A stretch of 64,000 nt of DNA, from positions 48,795,209-48,859,208 of the forward strand of contig NC_090022.1 of assembly GCF_037176765.1 (NCBI RefSeq). The letters are read 5' to 3'. The DNA comes from Anolis sagrei (taxonomy: Eukaryota; Chordata; Lepidosauria; Squamata; Anolidae). Both the position numbers and the translations under genes were made by a program. Positions 12,601 through 23,689 of this stretch are shown piece by piece. A model generated the notes under the pieces. It saw only the letters and a program-made list of their open reading frames with translations, did no database searches and was not told where the DNA came from. Numbering within the stretch: position 1 is the stretch's first letter; every line of letters begins with the position of its first letter.

Positions 12601-15600
12601 GGCTGAGCAAGATAAAGTTACATGCAACTCTTTGTGTGACTTTTTGTTACTTGTGCATGACAGATGGGTTGGGTGAAACGATTTGTGAATCCAAGAATTT
12701 TTCTCATTCTGAAGATATTATACTTTAAATTATCTGCTCCATTGCAAGAAGGGGTTCTCTTGATTTGAACTCCTACTAGAAGGGGGCAGGGCTTGGGAAG
12801 TACAAGCTGTTCATATTCAAAAATCATGGGAAATCGTGGCTTTCTGTTAAGAGAATATGCCCCTTTGAATGCACCCTGATGATTTGGGGAGGGAGTGAGG
12901 AAGCAACTGAAAACATCCACTTTCAATTTCACAGAAACTTATTACATTTGAATTCAGGAAAATGTGGTTTGTTCTAGTTTTAACTGTAGTTAAGAAAAGT
13001 ATTCTCACTGCTTTAATAGGTTTCATTAGGGAAGCAAATATAAAAATATGTAGCTGTAAGTTGCTAATAAAAATGAAACCTCTGTCAGGTAGCCTTGATC
13101 TTTTGTTGTTTTGTTGTTGTTTATTTGTTCAGTTGCTTCTGACTCTATGTGACCTCATGGACCAGCCCACGCCAGAACTCCCTGTTGGCTGTTACCACCC
13201 CCAGCTTCTTCAGAGTCAAGCCAGTCATTTCAAGGATGCCATCCATCCATCTTGCCCTTGGTCGACCCCTCTTTCTTTTTCCTTACTTTTCCCCAGCATC
13301 ATTGTCTTCTCTAAGCTTTCCTGTCTTCTCATACATGTATGGCTGGACTTCAATTCTAGAGACCAAATAAACTCTTGGCTATGAAAACCTACTGGGTGAC
13401 TCTGGGCATGTCTGACTTGCCCACAGTGGTCCACACGTTGGTTACATCTAGATTGAATTACTGCAACACACTCTATGTAGGGCTGCCTTTGAAGACGGCC
13501 CAGAAACTGCAACTGGTGCAAAGGTCAGCAGCCAGGTTGTTAACTGGCTAGTTACAGGGAGCAGACAGCGCCTCTACTGAAGCAACTCCACTGGCTGCCA
13601 ATAATTTTCCAGTCCCAATTCAAAGTACAGATTATTACCTATAAAGCCCTTCATGGTTCAGGTCCTGCTTTGTGCCCCCGACTCTGGAACTCTCTCCCCA
13701 GGGAGATTACATTAGCCCTTATTCTGTCCACTTTCCGTAAACACTTGAAAACTTGGATGTTCCAATATGCCTTTGAATAACGGTTTAACTCCTGATCAGA
13801 TCTCCCTAGCCATAATTTATTGTTTTGTTTTTTTCCAGCACTTTACTTCCAGCCATGACATTGTTCTGTGTTTTGCACAAGCCTTGCCCTGTCATCTCAA
13901 ATTTGAACATGCCCATTTTTTCTGGTTACTCGTGGTTGATGTTGATTGATATGTTTTATGGTGTTTTCACTTTTCTGGATTTAATTGTTTTATTATATTA
14001 TTTATTTTTATATTTTTAATTATGTAACTTTTAATTCTTTGTTTATGCTGGTCCCCATTTAAGCCTCCCCGAGTCCCTTAGTGGAGATGGTGGTGGGATA
14101 TAAGAATAAAGTTGTTGTTGTTGTTGTTATTATTATTATTATTATTATTATTAGTCACACAATATCAGTTTCAGAAAATCCTGCAATAGGTTTGCCTTCA
14201 GATCCCCATAAGTTGGAAACAACTCAAAGGGACCCAACACACACGCATGAAATCCAATCCAGTTATTAGATAGTCAGGAGTGGGGAATGAACATGAATTC
14301 TGGATGCTAATTTATTTCTCATTTATTTTTATCCTGCATTTCTCCTGATGCAAAAACCAAGGGTGGCTATTTTGTTAGGTTAAGAATCATACAATTATTT
14401 TTCAAGGGGTCCCAACAATGGTTTGAACGAGGCTATTTTAGCCCCACATCTTTGGACTCAAGGGCACCTTAGTACAGAAAATGACTTCGTGTCATTCATC
14501 TCCCTTAGGCAGACACCTGTTTGCAAAGTTGACATTAAAGATTTGACATTATCCATATGATTGATGAAAATCAGTTGAAGAAGATATGGTTATTCCTGAG
14601 TGTTACAAATTAGGTTTAGACAAATGGATTCCAGATAAATTCTAGCCAAATTATTCATATAGGCAAATGTAGCTAGTATTTTTCTTTAAGGATGGCCCTT
14701 CCAGCATTATTGTGCTAGTCTTAAAAATTATAATCCTCTGGATATGGCTTCTTATAGTTGTGCACTTTGTGATCTGCACTTCCAGGATTATAAAATATAT
14801 AATTAATAAGAAAGAACACATTGATTTTAGGAAAGATTGAGGTACAATTGAGGTGCACGAAGCACTCCGGCTTTCATTTATACCAAGAATCCAAATAACC
14901 ACTTAATTTTCAGCATTCTTTAATTTTGCCTCAGCTTCAGTTTGGTAAACAGAAAGTGGTTATGCCTCAGACTGGTAGCTGGTTATATTGACAAAGGGTT
15001 CCTTTGAGTCATACAGAAATTGCGTCATAATAGTACGGTAAGGTAAGCTTAGGCCTATTGGTATTTTTAGACAAGCAATTCAGGTAAAACAGGGCTGCAA
15101 AGTGGTCCTATTTCTATGAAATGTATAGAACCTTGTGACATAAATCTCTTCTCTTTTCTGCTCTCCTCCCCCCATTGGTTTTGCTTTACAGTTGCTTTAC
15201 AGTTACCATTAAACAAAAGAGGATATTCCTTTGATTTAGTTCTTTTGCAAAAAGTTGTGATTTATGACTGCACATTGATGGCTATCATTGTTAACATAAA
15301 GTTATGAGTTTAAATATCATACCACAGTAATGTAAATAAATATTTGCCAGTAAAATCAAATTAAAAACCCCAATTGCAAACATTTAGATATTTTTTTATT
15401 TAATGAATAATTTTCTCAAACAACAATCAACAGCAAAAAAAGTTATTTGCTAGCACAATTTGTATTCTCATCCAAACTTTCCACAGAAAGACAATTAGAG
15501 GACCCTTTCTTAAAAATAGCGATGAAAGAATATTGTAAAAATATTTTTAAATAGGTGAAAATGATGTTCCTTGAGGGTCAGGAAATACAACGAGGATAAT

Positions 15601-18600
15601 CCTGACTACAGGAGAAATTTCGCAGTTTGAGACTTATTCTGTGCAAAATTCACACTGGACTTTTATACAGAAAAAGCAGCATTTTTTAAAAATTTAGAAA
15701 TATTATATTCTACACTTAAAATACTGTTTGGAGGAGGGAATCTGACATGGATTTTGTCCAAAAGAAGTCCAAACTGTAAAAAGTCTCTCAAAACTGTAGT
15801 TTTCAAAGGTTTCCTTACATCAGGAAGATTTCTAAAATCACTCATTACTTTCTTTGAGAAGAAAATTAACTAAGCACTGCTGAACAATAAAAAAAATGTA
15901 TCCATGGTAAAATATTACACAGGCCCAAGAGCTAGGAGAAAAAATCAGATTTACAAATTATGCAGAATATTTTTAAAGCATTTAATTCTGTGATTGGGGA
16001 AACAGGCTGTCAAGACTGGAAATCTGGGAACCTAAATAGGAAGAAGCAATTCATATTGTAAAATGTCTTTCTTCCAACCATGGTTAAACTGCTCTACCCA
16101 TCTTGTTTTTAAACAACATTGTATTTAGGAACCTTGTAACATATACCAAAATGCTTTATATATTATAACCACCAGTTTCCTGAGGTGTGGTGTGGGGATC
16201 CTAAACTTACCATGGAAATGCAAAACTGTGGATAATAATGAACCCTATTGAAATGAACAACTTCTAGCAGTAATATACCACAGAATCACACAGTGGTATG
16301 AGAAAAGATATTCTCTCTAGAAAATGCATAGAGAGAATATCTTTCTAGCATATTTATTTATTTACAGTATTTATATACTGCTTTTCTCATCCCTGGGGGG
16401 ACTCAAAGTGGTTTACAAAAAATAATGGCAAAATTAAATGCCTTACATATATAAACCAAACCATAAATCAAACGCATATGACTAAGCATAAAATACAATA
16501 GAACAAATTCACCATAAGATAATAGGACATTTAAACATGAAGTATAAAACTTGAAAACACCTAATAAAAACATTAAAATAACATGATCCAAAGTCATAGA
16601 CTGGGCCATTCCAGATGTCGATTACACATATTTCATATTTACATCTTGTACTGCGTTACTTTACTAGTCAAGAGTTTGTTTCCATCATATCTTTGTTCTC
16701 TTTCTAAAGACCAGGAGAGAGGGTGCTGAGAGAGGTCTCTCTCTCACTGGGGAGAGAGTTCCAGAGTTGGGGAGCCACCACTGAGAAGGCCCTGTCTCTT
16801 GTCGCCACCAACTGCACTTGCGAAGCAGGTCTAAAATACTCAAGCACACCTCTATGGCAAACATCTGGCCTTGAAGATCTAGAAAATGCCTAGAGTGAGT
16901 AGATTTTTCAGACATGAGTAAGTGAAACCATGGGTACTGGTCCCACGGCTATGAAAGTCAAATTTGTGTTATGTACAAATTTGAAAGGTTTCAATGATCC
17001 TTGTCTTGAAAAAATATTTCCATCCAGATTAGGCCTAGCTTTGGTTAGTTTGGACAAATGAAGATTACATCAGTGTACTCACTATAGAAGAAATTAGCTA
17101 CAACATATATGGATTGCCTATGAGATCCAGTTAGTACATTTCATTTGACTGTGCTACTTTTCTTATTTCTTAGAAAAACTCCAAAATATTTTTCAGGGAG
17201 AAAAAAGGGTCAAAATCTTTATAGTCATGCAACTGTTAGTGCAAGATGATAAAGTCTCTGCCTAAGTGAAATGTTAAATAAAAGTTTGGTTAAGCATTAT
17301 TTTAAAACAGGGATGGACAAAGTTCTCTCACAGCCATTATTGTTATACTCATAAGCCTTCAAGGGTATTTTTTGTTTTTTTAAAAAACTTTTGAAATATC
17401 CCAAAAGAATCTCTAAGTGGCATGAAATGAATTTCCACCCTATTTGGAGTCTCCCTGCATCCTTGAGACTCCCAGGGGGTCGAAACAAAATTTTGTGAAA
17501 GTTTTCAAAAACAATTGAAAGGGCATATGTCCCTTTGTTTGGAAGGCATATCTTTTGCAAGAACAGGTGTGTGTGTGTTTGGGGGGGGGGGGGTATATGT
17601 GGTCTCCTGCAAGGCTATTGTGCCTGCCTTCGAATGCTACAATTTAACACCTGTTGTAAATATTGTAATTACCTTTCTTCTGTTTTCATAATTAATGTGT
17701 CATTGTGTCTTGTGTTTGATAGAAATATTATTTGACATTCTCTTTTCATCCCTTGCTTCCTTCGCCCAGGAAAAACCACATCAACATGAACTATTCAGTT
17801 GTCAATTACATGCTACATAAAATGAAGTCCAGCTGTGTTCCTATTGAAGTCAGTGTGTACATAACGAGAGCCCCCTATTGTTTCCTCTCTCGTTTGTCAC
17901 AAAAAGCCCAACAGACTGAATTCTCTGGCCCTTAGCTAATTGTACTTGAAAACAACTTCAAGATCTTATCGCAGCCTAAGGCTATCTAAAACACTGTGTT
18001 GTTGTCATACCTTGTGCAATCCCTGGGGAGAGATCATCGCTTCCGTAATTTGCAATGCTTTTATCTCTGGTGGGGAAAAAACAAACAAAGAGCACCATTA
18101 AACATTTTTTGAGCGAGAGTGTGACTGCCCATGATGAGTCCATGCAGCCTTTTGGTGCTCACTGAGGTGAAAAGGTGAAGCCATTGAAGCATGGGTTGGA
18201 CCAGGCAGACAATGTGCTTTGGGATATTCCTATCCTGTGACTGTCAGAGTTATAGGTCTCAGATGTACAGATAAGAAGAGATGGGATTTTCCACAGTTAA
18301 AATGAGCACATATACCCATGTAGCTGGACAAACTGGGGAAAGGGAAGGAAAAGACTGGAATTTCCCATGATCCAATTTGCAACATTTATTTATTTATTTA
18401 ATAGCCCACATTTTGCCCAACATAGTATTCAAGATAGCTCACCATTTAGATGATTTAAAAATGTAATACAAAAATGTAATACTAAAAATGTAATACTAAA
18501 TTAAAACATGGGAGAAACTATCCCATTAAAATAGTACTCATTTTGAACAATTTAAAGGAATTTAAAACATAACAAGAAGAATAAAGATACCACAATAAAA

Positions 18601-20632
18601 AAAACCTTTTGCAAGAGGCAAATAATAGTCCAAAATGTAGATCTTAGCTAGCCAACAAAAGAGCAGGAAATAAGCTGAGGACTAAAGGGGGGAAAGAGAA
18701 AGAGCAGATTGGCATTTTTAAAAGCCATGATACAAAATGGGGCATAGCATTAATCAGGACTGTATCTGCAGAACTGGAAAAAATGGGGGCAGGTATAAAA
18801 TATACCTGTGATAGTATTAAAAGCAACTTCTGCCCAGGGGGCTGTTCACATGTACCCTAAACTCTAGGTTCCCAGTGTGTAAACCAATATTTTGAAGCAA
18901 ATGTGTAAAGAGACTGAAAACAAGTAGTCCTCCCTTTATCCTTGGACTGCCTCTCTTTTCAACTTTAGCCTGTCAGTGATACAAATTGTTGTTCAGTAAC
19001 ATCTGAATGACCACATAACCCCCATCTCTGCTATATGTATAGAGGGATACCCGTGTGTATTTGTTGGTGTGTGTGGGTGTACATGTGGGATACAAGATGA
19101 ATACTGATTTTTTTTCTTCACACGTGCTGCCAGAATTACTGAATATTGCTGCAAATGGTGGTGATCCTGGCGGTACCTGCCCAGGGGGTGTGGGGACCTG
19201 TCACGCCATGACCTGCACTGTACCAGCTTCCCCCCACCTCATCACATAGGGTGTAGCCTCTTTAAGCTGGCTCAACTCATCTTTCTCAATGGAAAGACAA
19301 GGAGCCTTGCGTCATGAGCAGCAGCAGGGGTTTATGCCAGTTTCACTGTGGAGTCACCATGCAAATACTTCTCTGGGGTATGATGGGAGCCATCTGGCTT
19401 TTTGGCAAAACTAACAACCCCCTCCCTCCCCCCCCCCCCCCCACACCGGTGAAGAATTTGGGCCCATGTGAAGAGTTCCCTAGAGATAGATTAGCTTTGC
19501 ACAAAGCTTGGACAAGTTACCCTTTCAACTATATCTCCAATAGGTTTCCAGTTCTACACACCAACTGGTCAGTAACACTGGGGCATTCTTAGAATTAGTA
19601 TCTTTGCAATTCTTTGAAACTGTAATCCTCCCTTAAACCAAATGAGACCAAAGCTGGTTGAGGGACAATACAACAGATGATATGGCACACATAGCTCTAT
19701 GCCACAATACCTTGCCTCAGTGCTGTCCCTAGGATTGGTGTTGTGCGGTAATGATTCACGGTGTTGCCCCCATGGATCTTTTCCCCTACCAAACCACATA
19801 CCACAATATCATAGCTAAAATACCAGAAAATTAGACAATCGCCAATTGAAACTGCAGGGATTTAAAAAATGAAAATCACAATTTTCTGCTGAAACACTGA
19901 ACAAACATTTTTGACTATCATTTTTGTGTCTCCTCCTTCTTCAATACAGTCTGCACCTCCTGCACCCCTCAAGTGACTCCAGTCCATACCTCATAACATC
20001 TACCTCCTGAGATGGCCCCTACAGCAAACCTAATAGTAGTGTTGGGCCTTGTCTAGCATGGTACAATTCAGAATCAAGTTTTAACACTTCTGTTGGTGTG
20101 TATATATATGTACATGTTGCAACTGATCTTTTGAGATGGCAAACCTTCCCTTGCTTTTAAAATGAAAGACTGGAAGGCATATTCTTAAACTGAATATGAG
20201 AGTCAAAATGTCTGTTGGACCCTGTGTGAATCTATGGATTTTAATTTTAATGCAATGTTGCCCAGTTGTTGGAGGAGCCATTGCCCTCCCCTCATACCTT
20301 TTCCCCTCCTTCCTTTTCCTTTCTGCTCCTTCCTTCTCTCCTTTTTCTTTCTTCTTCCCTCCCTCCCTCTTTCCCTTACTTTTCTTTTCCTTTCTTTCTT
20401 TTTCCTCTTTCTTCTTTTCTTTCCCCGTCCCTTTCTCAATTCTCCATTATGAGGCCTGCCTTATAATGTCTCCATGGCAACATGGCTCTCTTTGTAACTC
20501 CTTCCTTCCTTGCTCCCTTCCCCTCATACACATCACTTTTCTTTCCCAGTGACATCACAGCATGAATGATAGTCACTAATTTTCAAAATCAGTTCAAATC
20601 ACAACTCACCCAATAAGTAAATCTTTTTCCAT
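788..20632 (-). CDS. SSUH2: SSUH2-like paralog A, 5' part (continues past left edge)
   Basis: Seven exons (20610-20632, 18011-18066, 9320-9421, 7559-7622, 4697-4826, 3196-3256, 788-912) each have an AG acceptor and GT donor and fit in phase, giving 187 residues without a stop. The product belongs to the SSUH2 family: cytosolic/nuclear proteins with DnaJ-type CxxCxGxG zinc ribbons; human SSUH2 is linked to tooth dentin formation. Seen here are the acidic N-terminus with an APPYE motif (exon 3), the KCCYR segment (exon 5), YRLETF (exon 6) and APWDV...PIPHSYSVE (exon 7). The zinc-ribbon and C-terminal exons are not in the 787 bases left of the last exon and must lie outside the window. The start is fixed by an in-frame TAA 30 nt upstream of the ATG. 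Relative to B it has extra N-terminal exons and a changed HTSSVK motif. Whether this or B is the true SSUH2 ortholog cannot be told here. Confidence 0.85.
913..3195 (-). other. Intron of paralog A
   Basis: Apart from the hAT element at 1952-2061 I see only AT-rich unique-looking sequence and no further exon. Confidence 0.6.
1952..2061. mobile_element. Short palindromic hAT element
   Basis: The ends CAGTGGTTCTCAA and TTGAGAACTACTG form an inverted repeat and the whole element is nearly palindromic. The 8-bp duplication ttttagaa lies on both sides (1944-1951 and 2062-2069), as expected for hAT. Confidence 0.85.
3196..3256 (-). CDS. SSUH2: Paralog A exon 6 (YRLETF)
   Basis: The 61-nt exon (phase 0/1) encodes YRLETFTETRETYVASGFYN plus one base. 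YRLETF.E.R is a family signature and the exon length equals that of B at 42842-42902. The acceptor is ctttcag and the donor gtgagt. Confidence 0.88.
3350..3608 (+). mobile_element. L2-type LINE 3' tail with (ATT)n
   Basis: The conserved tail (cccatgtaaagctccccgagtc, then ggtggcggggtataaaaataaag) is followed by an ATT microsatellite at 3562-3607. The same tail recurs at several places in the window. Confidence 0.75.
4145..4310. mobile_element. Possible DNA-transposon remnant
   Basis: Repeated phrases around aatctgttttcgg and cgaaaattgg in both directions suggest a palindromic element next to the minisatellite. The family is not recognised. Confidence 0.35.
4311..4526 (+). repeat. Minisatellite, three 70-bp units
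   Basis: The anchor tttcaag followed by ctgggtttga occurs at about 4337, 4407 and 4477, exactly 70 bases apart. Each unit continues into (g)gttaaggaa. It lies in the intron of A between 3256 and 4697. Confidence 0.8.
4697..4826 (-). CDS. SSUH2: Paralog A exon 5 (KCCYR segment)
   Basis: The 130-nt exon (phase 2/0) runs from VLSASEQDMKEAFLKYAARK through CCYRTAPAKHM to LTPLNTYR. It is the same length as the B exon at 44273-44402, and the AA-A.-CCY....PAK pattern aligns throughout. The acceptor is tttcccag and the donor gtatgt. Confidence 0.88.
6668..6802. mobile_element. Short palindromic hAT element
   Basis: Same family as 1952-2061, with ends CAGTGGTTCTCAACC and its inverse. The 8-bp duplication ctttaacg is intact on both sides (6660-6667 and 6803-6810). 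Confidence 0.88.
7141..7365 (+). mobile_element. Sauria SINE
   Basis: The tRNA-like head has an A box near gtagtgagttaaatg and a B box near ccaaagtttaaatctc. The tail with gtcatgagtcaatgttgacttgaa and gacatgacaacaa is BovB-derived. Many substitutions suggest an old copy. Confidence 0.75.
7559..7622 (-). CDS. SSUH2: Paralog A exon 4 (linker)
   Basis: The 64-nt exon (phase 1/2) encodes SHSPRSGEEQDEIPPHLRDL. It has the same phases as the 79-nt exon of B at 45084-45162 and the same HSP..-acidic-PP layout, but is five codons shorter. The acceptor is aattcag and the donor gtaaga, the latter identical to that of B. Confidence 0.75.
7763..8586 (+). mobile_element. Unassigned element remnant, possibly LTR-type
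   Basis: An acidic open frame (begins MVMSVEACEASEDEDVDF) is followed by about 500 bp that begin TG, end CA and contain an AATAAA-like signal, resembling a long terminal repeat. The family is not recognised and no full set of parts is present. It could also be another kind of retroelement. A fossil in the intron of A. Confidence 0.35.
9320..9421 (-). CDS. SSUH2: Paralog A exon 3 (APPYE motif)
   Basis: The 102-nt exon (phase 1/1) encodes a Ser/Glu-rich stretch containing EEASAPPYELMEE and ending in KKKSEDSG. The APPYE core matches FAPPAYED in the first coding exon of paralog B. The acceptor is ttgtag and the donor gtagga. Confidence 0.8.
9546..9695 (+). mobile_element. CR1 LINE 3' end fragment
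   Basis: The phrases ggtggcgtctccttctttggaag and gattggactagatgattctt are a diverged version of the CR1 tail seen intact near 41584 and 48430. Confidence 0.7.
9710..10770 (-). mobile_element. RTE-type LINE, antisense 3' part
   Basis: On the minus strand 10399-10713 encodes LCWTGHVVQMPDHCLPKQLL, a C-terminal signature of RTE-like endonuclease/reverse-transcriptase proteins. The rest is the 3' region, in reverse. Exact family assignment is from memory. Confidence 0.6.
11304..11585. mobile_element. Non-autonomous hAT element with G/C-run ends
   Basis: The end ctggctacgggcctg pairs with caggcatatagctgg at the other side, just inside long G and C runs. The 8-bp duplication ggtctggc is intact (11296-11303, 11586-11593). 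A second copy lies at 27871-28172. Confidence 0.82.
11586..13100 (-). other. Intron of paralog A, unassigned
   Basis: No repeat or exon was recognised. A 159-codon plus-strand frame at 12249-12728 shows no known domain and no coding bias that I can see. Confidence 0.4.
13101..13345 (-). mobile_element. BovB-type LINE fragment, antisense
   Basis: The phrase tgacctcatggaccagcccac followed by ccatccatcttgcccttggtc is the reverse complement of the reptilian BovB LINE 3' region as I remember it. Confidence 0.5.
13380..14155 (+). mobile_element. L2-type LINE 3' part
   Basis: Degraded reverse-transcriptase C-terminal coding (gattgaattactgcaacaca, then ccactggctgccaat) leads into the tail ggtgggatataagaataaag and a (TTG)n/(TTA)n microsatellite. 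It parallels the better copy at 53473-55290. Confidence 0.75.
14156..16339 (-). other. Intron of paralog A, unassigned
   Basis: AT-rich sequence. I see no exon, named repeat or regulatory signal. Confidence 0.45.
16340..16935 (-). mobile_element. L2-type LINE, antisense 3' end
   Basis: It begins with tatttatttatttacagtatttatatactgc, the reverse of a LINE tail, followed by ggggggactcaaagtgg. Further right, gagagttccagagttggg is the reverse of the LWNSLP coding end. Confidence 0.65.
18011..18066 (-). CDS. SSUH2: Paralog A exon 2 (N-terminal)
   Basis: The 56-nt exon (phase 2 in, phase 1 out) encodes GDKSIANYGSDDLSPGIAQ. It has a ccaccag acceptor and a gtatga donor. The peptide is acidic and not conserved in B, so the call rests on splice sites and on perfect phase fit with both neighbours. 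Confidence 0.6.
18378..18840 (-). mobile_element. Probable antisense LINE tail
   Basis: catttatttatttatttaatagccc followed by diverged sequence resembles the inverted LINE tails elsewhere. Family uncertain. Confidence 0.35.
20281..20440 (+). repeat. Polypyrimidine tract
   Basis: About 160 bases are almost purely C/T on the plus strand, hence purine-only in the transcript of A. It lies 170 bases downstream of the exon holding the start codon. Several apparent open frames here are artefacts of the low complexity. Confidence 0.8.
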
Positions 20633-20683
20633 TGCTGTCAGTTGTCCTTTGATGGCGAGTTAAGACGTTCCAAGCGGGCCTCA
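20610..20683 (-). CDS. SSUH2: Paralog A exon with start codon (coding 20610-20632)
   Basis: An acceptor (tttttag) at 20684 opens an exon with about 51 nt of 5' UTR, then ATG at 20632-20630 encoding MEKDLLI plus two bases of a Gly codon, and a gtgagt donor. An in-frame TAA sits 30 nt upstream of the ATG, so translation cannot begin earlier. The acceptor implies at least one further upstream noncoding exon, which I could not place. Confidence 0.7.
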
Positions 20684-22780
20684 CTAAAAAAGGAAACGGG
20701 TATGTTTTAAAGACGCCTGGCCAAATTCCTCTACGATTACAAACTTGACTGAGCTGCAATGCTGTGAGTTTCCTTTACACTGGAGAGTTTTTTCCTCTTT
20801 TGAAAAAAAAGTTCTGTTATTCTTCAAACAGGATGTTGATTGTGTAACAAGAATTCCTCATTTGTATTGGAACATCAGTATATAATTAAATGGTCTTTCA
20901 GTACATCATATGTTCCTATTTGTTCCAAGTATTCCTTTTTCAATACACATTTTGGATACACCCCCTAACATTAAGAGCAATTGCATCACTGCTGGTAAAA
21001 TATATCAAATAACACCCAGCGTTTCAAAGATGAAAACTGGGACTTGTGTAGCCAAGCCACATCGGAGTGTGGTCAAAACAACAAAAGTTATTAATGAGGA
21101 AGAACAGACAAATAAGGAGATTTCACATTGTTTTTGCCTGAGTCTACTAGGAAGGGCATAAGTCCATCCCCTTCACTCCTCTCCCCCTCGCTGAGTTAAT
21201 TTAGGGCAAGCTACTTTTGTATTTTGAATTCAATTTTGCAGCAGTTGAAATAAACAGAGTAGGTAAGTCAGAAGAGAGAAAAATTAGAACAATTTTAGAA
21301 AAAGCTGGAAAAAATAGGACAATAACCCTGACAAATCAGGGCATTGCATGGCATAATTTTCACTCGTGAGAATAGGGGAATTTCTTCTGAAATTTCCAAA
21401 CATGTATTCTTCGGTAAAATTGTTTAAACAACAATATTCACATAATAATATAAAAATATTTTTTGTTTTTTAACAACTCTATGTAAAGATGTGCACAATG
21501 CAACAGAACATAACAATAGTTTACTATAAATAAATGTCCTGGCCTCCAGATATTTCTTAACTTTCAGAAGCCACGGCTATGGCACACAACAACAAAGGAA
21601 TGTGGGAATGCTAGTCCTCAACATCTAAAGGGAAAATGGTTCCTCCTTCCTGGCACAAACACTATTTATTTATTTATTTATTTTATTTAAAGTATTTATA
21701 TATTGCCTTTCTCACCCCTGGGGGGACTCAGTTCCTCCTTTAACAAGTTCAGCATGCCCTGCCAAAAACTTACAAAGTAATTTTATGACTCATGTGTGAA
21801 TACAAAAATCATGTTTACTATGAGAACTGTGAAAACCCTACTCATATATAAAACATCAACAGCGTTTTTCACTTTTTGTTGTTTATTCTTTTTTACAACA
21901 AAAAGAGTTGTAAAAAATATGGAGAACATTATGCTCTTGCCACTAGATGGCAATACAGTACTGATGAATGGTTAAACAAATGTCTGCTCTTAAATTGACC
22001 AGAGAAAAGACCTAACACATTTGCCCCATTATTACATTGTCTTTTATCCAATATCTATAAATTAGACAAAAGATAAAATGCAGCATATCACCTTCCTAGC
22101 TTGCATTATCTAAATATTAAACACTGAATTCAAGGAGAATTTCCATTGATGGCTGTGTTCTTTCAAAGATGCGATAGCTGTATTTTAATGCATACTGGCA
22201 GGCTGTTCCTATGTATTCTCTACTCCAGGGCTACTCAGTGATGGGCCATGGAACAGAGCTGCTCCATGAACTATTGGGTGAAGATTCCTAGAAAGTTTCC
22301 AGGAAAGAAAAGGAATTGTAGCCTAACACTTGTGGGAGATTCCCCATATCACCTTGCTCCAAAGAAGCATTAGTCTAATGGGGAAAATGGCTCAGAATAA
22401 GGCTCACTGAGTTCAATTTGAGACTTATTCTGTGTGACCTTTTTAAAAACCTTACAGCTACCAGATCCTTCCAGCTAGCTGACCAGGGCAAAGTAATTTT
22501 AGCTAGACCCATTCTGTGTAAGTGTGATGTTGCTGCCATTTTAGAGCACCATGTATTGTGTTGCCAAACTCACAGATCCAAATTAATGCTTCCATTAGTT
22601 CCATGTTTTGTTAGAAGGACTAAAAAGATGTTCAACTGTTGCATTGCATGTGCTCATATCCAGGTGTTTGTGATAAACTCTGTAGCTCTGTTCCTGTACT
22701 AAACTCTGTGCTCAGGTACTAAAATGCATAACTGTTCCATATTCGCTCTCACTACATAGTCATGTTCCTGTCACTATTGC
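20684..22780. other. Region upstream of paralog A start exon
   Basis: It should contain the promoter and first noncoding exon of A, but no CpG-rich stretch comparable to that of B is visible. It contains one inverted LINE tail at 21660-21735. Confidence 0.4.
21660..21735 (-). mobile_element. Antisense LINE tail
   Basis: tatttatttatttattttattt followed by ctcacccctggggggactca is the reversed L2-type tail. Confidence 0.6.
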
Positions 22781-22784
22781 CATC

Positions 22785-23250
22785 AACATCCTCATGGGGG
22801 GGACTCAAGGTGGCTTACAACTCCGGCAAGATTCAATGCCATTTAAAACATAACCATAAAACATATCCTGTCAACTAAAACAATTAAAACAATCAAGCAA
22901 TTATAAAACATAGAACAATAACAGATTAAAACATATAAAGTGTTCATCCATCCATAATCCATAATCCTTGCTCATAATTCTTATTCCAACTGTGTTGAAA
23001 CCACAATAGCTTATTGTTCAAATGATACAGAGCCATGTCTTTAACTTTTTCTGAGAACCAGAAGAGATGGGGTCTGCCTGATGTCACTGGGGAGGGAATT
23101 CCACGGCTAAGGGGCCATCACTTCGAAGACCCTGTCACACTTATGAAGGTGATAGGACCGAGAGCAGGACCTCCCTAGCTGATCTTAACGTTCTTGTTGG
23201 TACATAGGAGGAGATGCGTTGGAACAGGTAAGTTGGACCAGAACCGTTCC
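22785..23250 (-). mobile_element. L2-type LINE, antisense 3' part
   Basis: ggggactcaaggtggcttacaa at the left end and gaattccacggctaagg further right are reversed tail and C-terminal coding, as at 16340 and 62068. Confidence 0.6.
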
Positions 23251-23439
23251 CTATCTCTCCTCACGGCTGAAGATAGATTACAACATTGTTAAAACACATT
23301 CATCTAAAAACATTCTTTAAAATATACATATAAAAACATATTTCCACAAAATATATATTAAAATACACAAAACAAAGATTAAACATAAGATGCAAGTTAA
23401 AATTCATCTTTAAAATTGTTCTTAGCTCTTAGCTTTAGT

Positions 23440-23676
23440 ATTTTATTCTGTACATGCGGCCCACTCACTGTTACTGTGTTATGAATGATTTTATTTTAAT
23501 TTTATATTGTTTGCTGTATTTTTATGTTTTATGTAATTTATTACATTATTGTTTGTGTTTTTGACTTCTTTTACTGTATTGTGTTGTAGGGCTTGGCCTC
23601 ATGTAAGCCACCCTGAGTCCCCATTGGGGAGATGGTGGCGAGGTATAAATAAAGTTTATTTATTATTTATTATTAA
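23440..23676 (+). mobile_element. L2-type LINE 3' tail
   Basis: ggcttggcctcatgtaagcc, ccctgagtccc and ggtataaataaag lead into a (TTAT)n run. Confidence 0.72.
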
Positions 23677-23689
23677 AATGCCCCTAATC

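Noticed and set aside
12249-12728. 159-codon plus-strand open frame
   Set aside because: No domain, no paralog, no splice context and Cys/Leu-rich chance composition. It lies within the intron of A.
20196-20552. Apparent Phe/Ser/Pro-rich proteins in several frames
   Set aside because: All three plus frames and the reverse are open because the DNA is a C/T tract.
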